Part shown: positions 58,101 through 64,000 of the stretch, piece after piece
How the letters are laid out: each line of letters opens with the position of its first letter
Numbering within the stretch: position 1 is the stretch's first letter
Assembly: GCA_038501785.1 (NCBI GenBank)
Contig: JBAMJR010000140.1
Span: 2,626,001-2,690,000, forward strand
DNA length: 64,000 nucleotides
Direction: 5' to 3'
DNA from: Myoxocephalus aenaeus
Lineage: Eukaryota > Chordata > Actinopteri > Perciformes > Cottidae
Position numbers and translations under genes: made by a program
Notes under the pieces: model-generated
What the model saw: the letters and a program-made list of their open reading frames with translations, nothing else
Database searches by the model: none
What the model was told of the DNA's origin: nothing

Positions 58101-60193
58101 AATGAGCAAGGGTGTTGTATTACACTCGCTGGTATACGGGCTGTTTTTATGGGTAATGAGATATGAGAGAATCTCCTTTCTCGTAGTTAATAATACATGT
58201 GAGGTAAAGGAGGGAGAATAATATTTTTTATTGTCGCTCCAGAAACCCCTTCAGAATGTGGGGAAGAAGAATGTGTTATTAGCCCGCTTTTTGGTGGTAA
58301 AAATGATACAGGGATCATGAAGAATTTATGTGAGGAACACAAATAAAAGAGAAGTTTCAAACCTCAGCGATCATTTATTTATTGAATGTAAATGGAGAGG
58401 CACGGTCAATATAGATTACCGCCATAGTTGGCTTGGAGCAAAAACTGTAGCGAGGTTTCAAAAAAATCTACACACGGCCTTAAATTAACTCGTGAAAAAA
58501 AAGTGCAATAAAGAATAATGGCTTCTGTCTTCAAAATCAAAGACACTTTTGCCCCACAAAAATGTCCAATATAGCATGTGTGCAGAAAATAGAAGTAGAC
58601 CAATGTCAGCCGACCCAGGCTAGACATGTTCCTGCTCTTAAACCAAACGTGTCACAAACGTCATGCGTGAAACAAACGCTGCTGTCTGTTCAGGCCAGCA
58701 TTGCCAGAAGTACGACAAGTACGGTATTTATCTGCTCCATTGTCCATCTGTGCGATGTTTGATCAATAATGCCCCAAAACTGCCATAATGTTAGATAATT
58801 TGACCATTTGGTGACGCTTACAATTAGCGGTCGGTCTCAGTTCAGATCCTCTCCGGGTGAGTCCTACGTCCGTGTAGCTCCTCTCTCGCGACCCCTTTCC
58901 TGCCCATCCTGCTTGCTCGGAGTGGGCTGTGGTGTTGACGCACATTTGGAGAGCGTTTCCAAGAGAGTTGGCTTTTAATGCAGCAATAAGCCCAGTACTT
59001 TATTTGATTAGCTTAGTTTATGGTCTTTTCACTGTGTTTCATGCAGAATACGAACAGGCTCCCAGTTTTGATAGGAGGCTAATACAAACAGGAAACCTAG
59101 GCCTACTATCTATCTTCCACACATAATAGCTTCATCAGCTTGCTTTAAATGAATACATAAATAAAATGGTGGGGGTGGATATTTAGGTGTGTCAAAAGTC
59201 CTGTAAAATTGGGTTTTGTGTCGTGAGACCTAGCTTGCTTATTCAAAAGTTGACAAAACTGTTACTTTTTAGTAGATAAATGTGACTAGGTTTAAGTTTA
59301 AATCCATTTCCTGAAACTATGTTTTTTTTATTTTTATTAGCCAATACAAGCATTAAATGTAACATTTCTAAAATAAAACAATACAATTACAATCAATACA
59401 CATTGTATGCTGTCTGTAGGAGCCCACCAACCACCAACAACCATTCCAATCAAGCTGGAACATGTTGAAATGACTTCAACGATTAACCGATTGTCAGAAA
59501 TGTCGAGCATGTTTCAATCAATATCTGAAATGGAAACTTCTTCTGTGATTTGAAATAGCCGGTTGATGCTTATAAAGAACCCAAATGGTTCCATAACGAA
59601 TGCACTGTACCCAGATACAGAACCTGAACAGCTTCAATAGACAGACACTTGTTTTAAGAGTGTCGGCAGAGAGAAAATCTTTTTCTTTTTTTCGCACGAT
59701 CCACACAGAAACAATGTCCTTCAACTCTGCTCTCTCCACAACAGATGAAGAGGAGGAGACCAAATCCAGCTAATCTGAAATGCATTAGCAAGCACACTAA
59801 CAGTATGTTACAGCCCATTAGTGGTTAACAATGATAGCTGATTTTCAGATGGCACAGATAGCCATTACAGTAATTCGCTCCAGCCTGCGTCAACTCCCCA
59901 ATGACGACCGCTGCTTCCGGCCCCGACGGTAGATCAATAATGCAAAAACCCCCTTAAAGTTGTGCGTTGTGGTTTCATTTAAAAGAGCTTCCCCTCAAAC
60001 TAATGAAGCAGGTTAATTGGCTTGTCATCGTTCGGGATGTTGACTGGGAAAGAAACAGGGGTCGTTTAAAAAAAGAAGAAAAAAAAGAAGAAGTAAAAAG
60101 CACTCCAGGGATGCAGCGTGTCCCCTCCGTGTATTGCCTCCTGTAGTCTTATTGATGGGTTTTCTGTGTCTTGGCTGGACACCAAATTGCTGG

Positions 60194-60196
<3 letters not shown>
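55144..60196. other. Complex noncoding DNA, candidate regulatory stretches
   Basis: No gene is supported. The most complex parts are 55430-55680 and 57130-58400. The latter is AT-rich with many ATTA, TTTAT and GATA-like words and few simple repeats. The plus-strand frame at 56322-56831 (169 codons) carries no recognised domain. 59130-59400 is low-complexity AT-rich DNA. Confidence 0.4.
55602..55613. promoter_or_regulatory. Palindromic TEAD-type double site
   Basis: GGAATGCATTCC joins two inverted copies of GGAATG, the core of the MCAT motif bound by TEAD factors. Binding is an inference from the motif alone. Confidence 0.3.

Positions 60197-60235
<39 letters not shown>
60197..60235. repeat. 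(TG)19 microsatellite
   Basis: Uninterrupted. The complementary CA tract lies 140 bp away. Confidence 0.97.
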
Positions 60236-60238
<3 letters not shown>

Positions 60239-60373
60239 GGGTCAATACGGTTAAGAGAAAACAGTTTGACAGGGAAACAGCAAGAGAAGCAGGACTCGCG
60301 AAAACAAGGTCCATCCTTTCAGTTTCAACATGCGTTAGTGGAAAGAGTGCACCGCTGGAAGCTGATGATGCGT

Positions 60374-60375
<2 letters not shown>

Positions 60376-60417
<42 letters not shown>
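60376..60417. repeat. (AC)21 microsatellite
   Basis: Uninterrupted. Complementary to the tract at 60197-60235. Confidence 0.97.
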
Positions 60418-60419
<2 letters not shown>

Positions 60420-60484
60420 TATATATTCAGCTGGTCAAACATATGGTCCATTATGTACAATCTGTCCATACTGTTGTCCTGTCG

Positions 60485-60502
60485 CCCCCCCCCCCCCCCC
60501 CC
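60485..60502. repeat. Poly-C(18) tract
   Basis: 18 consecutive C. G18 on the minus strand has quadruplex potential. Confidence 0.95.
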
Positions 60503-63500
60503 TCCACACGGATCACCCCAGGGGTTGGGCCGCCTCCATCGATTGCCACCACTTATTAATCAGACTCTGGGTGGACACCACAGCCCTGCCATTTGTTCGA
60601 GGCTCTCCCAACAGGATGCCATTAGAGCGTCACTGTCGCACATTATTCTGAATAAGTAATGAGGAGGCCGGTAAAGCCGCAGCTTCCTCCCGCATTAGGA
60701 TAAACGACTCTCGGGCAGGGAGGGACGAGGCACATTCCATGTTAATATGCATGCGGGGAGGAACGAGGTAATGGGGAGAGCGAGGAGAAAAAAAAGGCAG
60801 AGATAGACGGAGGAAGGAAGAGAGGCAGAGAGATGAGCATTAAGGACTGGGGACAAACTAAAGTCTCCAATGAGAGAAGGACATTCGGGATCAATCGCTG
60901 AGGGAAGATGCAGACTAAGTGCTTTTGTTCCAGCGAGAGAGGCAGAATTAGGACTGATTGTTTCCGATGCAGCCAGACCTTGAATTTGGTTGAAACGCAG
61001 CAATTTTCACTGACACTGCTGCTGAGGGCCGGGTTGTGTTTTGTCCGACAGCAATACTGCCTTTGCGGGTTCTGCCCCGCATGGCCTCCAGTGTATTAGT
61101 GTATTTAACTTCAATCACAGTGTGTGCCAAGGCATTGAGTGTTGCTGACCCGAGAAGGAGACCTGTTCCAAAGCCATGGTGGTGGCTTGAGATCGAAAGC
61201 TTTGAGGGCAGATATCATTCTAGATGGGGATGAATTTGATCTCAAACAACCGACTCGTCCTTTCCCAACCTTTCTGCTCCTAATTCCAGCGCCTTGTACA
61301 TCAATAGCCGTGTTTCTACTCAAATGTCAAGTGAATTTTAAGTGGCCTTTTATGCTAATTAAGTGCATTCCCATTAATTGGTTTTGGGGCGGATGAACTA
61401 GGCTTTGTAGTTTTGCCAGACGATAGGCTGGGAGAAGATTCCGAGCAGCTGATCAGTCATGTGTTCTGCGTATCAGTTTATCAAGCAAAGGAGTTTCCAT
61501 ATCCCATTAAGCGAAACTCTTTTTCCACTGAAGGCTAAAACCACCTCAAACAAACATGAAACCTTTTTTGCGCCTTTTTTGCTTCTGCTTTTTGAGCTGC
61601 GGGGTGTTTTTTTCGTAGCAGTACCAGATGCCACTGAGAGGAAATTGATATCACAGCTGATTGGTGTTCTTTCTGGCAAATGACACCCACATTTTCTTCT
61701 ACAAAACTGAAAAGATATATCATGTTCGAGCTTGAGAGGTGCCTGTAGGAGGATTTGTTTGCTTTTTGAACAGCCAGGCTTTCTATTTCGGCGTGTCGTG
61801 CTAAGCTAATGGCTCGCTGGTGGTAGCTTCATATGCAGTGGACAGACTTGAAGAGCTGTATTAATCTCATCTAACTCTCAACAAGAAAGCAAATTGATAT
61901 ATAGCAAATATGTTTCCTTTTTTTATGACTGAATGCATCAACCGCAGTGATTGGGACCCTGAAGGCAGCACCTGCTTTCTTATCTAATCTGTGGGGCTCA
62001 TCTTGTGTCAAGGCCCTGAACTAAAATCACATCTTAAGGCTTGTATTATCTCAGTTTATATTTGTGCTTACATCATGCGTTTTACTAAATACATTTGAAC
62101 TTTAATTAGGTTTGAAAAAAAAGTAAGACGTACTACTGCATGTGCAAGAAAGTGAGAGAAATGGTGGGTCCCTCAGCTAATTTTTACCCGAGGCCCCTTT
62201 GGCTAATACGGCCCTGTTAAACCTCATTCATTATAAATGACATTCTGGTCAGGTTCAGCAAATCTATAGACTTATTGTTGTTTTGTTTCTATCTATTTTT
62301 CCACATCCTTTAAAGTCAGTGGTACCAATAGGGTATGAAGTTTGCAAAGTGCTATTTAGTGTCTCGTCTTTTGTTTTGTTACACATATTTCCCTGCCTCA
62401 TTTGCTTCCGTGATGGACTGCTGATTAGTTCGACACAGTCTCCGCAAAGTGCTTGGAGACAGACTCTTGATGAAGGTCTACATAAATAAACCAGACTCAA
62501 TTTGACTTGCTGTAAACACTTGAAAGACACGGTGTGCCAGAAACCACTATTTTTCATACAAACTAATATCAATTTGCCCTTGGATTATTATTTAGTGTCA
62601 AAAGCGTCCTTTTGAAACCGAAGAGCAAGTTTTCAGTGCATCTTAACGTCTCTGTCATGAAGAAGAAGAAAAAAGACCAGAGTTGATTTGAATCGCTTTG
62701 CAATTAAAATCATTCTCAATGACGTCCCCAATTTTCTAGAAACCCTTAAATCCCACATCTTGGACTCATCTTCGCTGTCCAAAAGGAAGTAACGAATCAA
62801 AACTTAGTAAACCTAAAAATACCATCAATTCTCTGTCCAGACAGCTTTGATCTAAAGCTGCCAGTATGAGTAGTCACTTTACATTTACTTAACCGTATAA
62901 AAATAACTAATGTCTGTCTGGAAAATAGCAAAGGATAGTGATCATTTTCAGCTGTTTCTCATCCCAGCTGGAACGCAAACCGGCTGTGGCGCTCGTGCAC
63001 GTTAGCCGGTATTTAGCGGCGACGGTGTCTGCTGCATGGAGGACAAGGGTCAAACCGAAGCGCCAAAGACGATAGCACACAGGGAGGGAGGGAGATTTGC
63101 AACGTGAAAATATCACTGTGGCATTTACAGGGAAGGTTTGTCTGCGGGCTGAGGGAAGGTGTAGTTAACGAACTCATTGTGGAAGCAATCGAGCAGCCAG
63201 CACTTTTAGGAGAGGGTCTTTTTTCTTCTTCTTTTTTTCTGTTTTTCAAAGCCCCTTGGCTTCCGCAGACATTAAAGAGAGGCTCCTTGTGAAATCTTCC
63301 CCGATGTTTCCCATCCTGCTTTCTTTTTCATTAAGCAGGCCGTAACGCCGAGAGGATGCCCTTTGAACGACGAAGGGGAGACTTGTCATGTTCGGCCGAG
63401 GGAGTTGTTTACAAGAACATGGCTTGCTTTTAAGGAAATTGAGGGCATGTGTCTGGGTCCCGGCGACGTCCAGCGCTGCGACTAGATCGTTAGCGTGAAT

Positions 63501-64000
63501 GGGGTTTGACTCTCGGCTGAACTCCAGTTCATTTAAACCAAGTAAGAACCTTTCAGAAAATGTCCAACGGATTTCTGCTGAGTCAAAATGTGTCAGAAGG
63601 GGATGAATCATCATCACAGGCTGGGGCTTTTTTTCGCGGGCGGTCAAAGAAAGTGAATACTCCTCATATTCTGGCAGAATTTGGGTTGAATTCATTCATT
63701 TGCATCCAGTTCAGAAGCAGCAAACCCTCTCAGGGGTGACACGGCAGACATGCGGGGCAAACGGACATTTAAGCTCTTCGTTCAGGCCCCGTCTTTTAAT
63801 CGTCCCGGAGATCGAAGGGCCCTTCTCGCGCCGTTCCTCCCACTAACGCAACCGGTGAACGATGCCTATTGGAGCTACTCAGCTGGACATAATGCCCAAA
63901 CAAGGACATTGGATAGGTTTATAATGGGGCAGCACTGACACGGTCAGCGGCCGCCAAACAAATCAATCAGGTGAGCTTGAATGTATGGAGTGCTTTACAA
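60503..64000. other. Complex noncoding DNA, candidate regulatory stretches
   Basis: Repeat-poor sequence with many homeodomain-type words, for example around 60735-60755 (ttaatatgcatg), 61320-61390 and 62690-62720. No open frame has a recognised domain. A minus-strand frame at 63246-63695 (149 codons) is not recognised. Regulatory role is an inference from texture. Confidence 0.38.
61327..61365 (+). promoter_or_regulatory. Cluster of three NK2-type homeodomain motifs
   Basis: T(C/T)AAGTG, the known NKX2-class consensus, occurs three times in 39 bp in the same orientation: 61327-61333 (TCAAGTG), 61338-61344 and 61359-61365 (TTAAGTG). The last overlaps a TAATTA core. Occupancy is inferred. Confidence 0.35.

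Noticed and set aside
1..64000. CRISPR array, bacterial operon, phage or viral genome segment
   Set aside because: No spaced direct repeats, no operon-like packed frames, and the simple-repeat and transposon content is that of a vertebrate.

Overview
The window looks like teleost fish genomic DNA, most likely from a percomorph. The evidence is long CA/GT, GA/CT and poly-G/C tracts roughly every kilobase, decayed L1-type and L2/CR1-type non-LTR retrotransposons, a tRNA-derived SINE with a V-SINE-like body and tail, Harbinger-type DNA transposons, and several dispersed repeats of a kind common in percomorph genomes. No host protein-coding gene, rRNA gene, intact tRNA gene or CRISPR array can be supported on either strand. 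The long open frames are short for the amount of DNA, show no recognisable domain, or are translations of dinucleotide repeats.

Layout. 1-5 kb: noncoding DNA carrying an internally rearranged Harbinger element (1045-1728) with intact ends and a transposase relic. 5-17 kb: old dispersed repeats, a GC-rich block near 8.5 kb, a perfect hairpin at 11.5 kb and a microsatellite cluster at 12.5-16.2 kb. 17-28 kb: more dispersed repeats (including related copies at 22.7 and 26.9 kb) and a complex noncoding stretch at 24.6-26.5 kb. 28.06-29.24 kb: an L2/CR1-type LINE relic on the minus strand, with ORF1 esterase and endonuclease remnants. 29.4-31.6 kb: two diverged copies of one roughly 250-320 bp noncoding element. 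32-37.6 kb: the densest simple-repeat zone. 37.9-38.1 kb: a SINE on the minus strand. 44.2-46.2 kb: a nested block in which an L1 3' fragment, bounded by a 15-bp target-site duplication, sits between two older repeats and is followed by a near-perfect 53-bp palindrome. 48.8-49.6 kb: a Harbinger MITE inside an older repeat. 53.3-53.8 kb: a LINE reverse-transcriptase relic. 54-64 kb: complex noncoding DNA with several short motif clusters, and a CpG-rich stretch at 54.2-54.6 kb that might be a promoter.

Overall reading: a gene-poor intergenic region or a very long intron. Its complex, TAAT/ATTA-rich single-copy stretches look like vertebrate developmental regulatory DNA, but conservation cannot be judged from one sequence, so every regulatory call is an inference. 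I did not find a new biological system. The most interesting items are the duplicated noncoding element at 29.5/31.2 kb, the near-perfect palindrome at 46.15 kb, the two nested transposon insertions and a few dense motif clusters.
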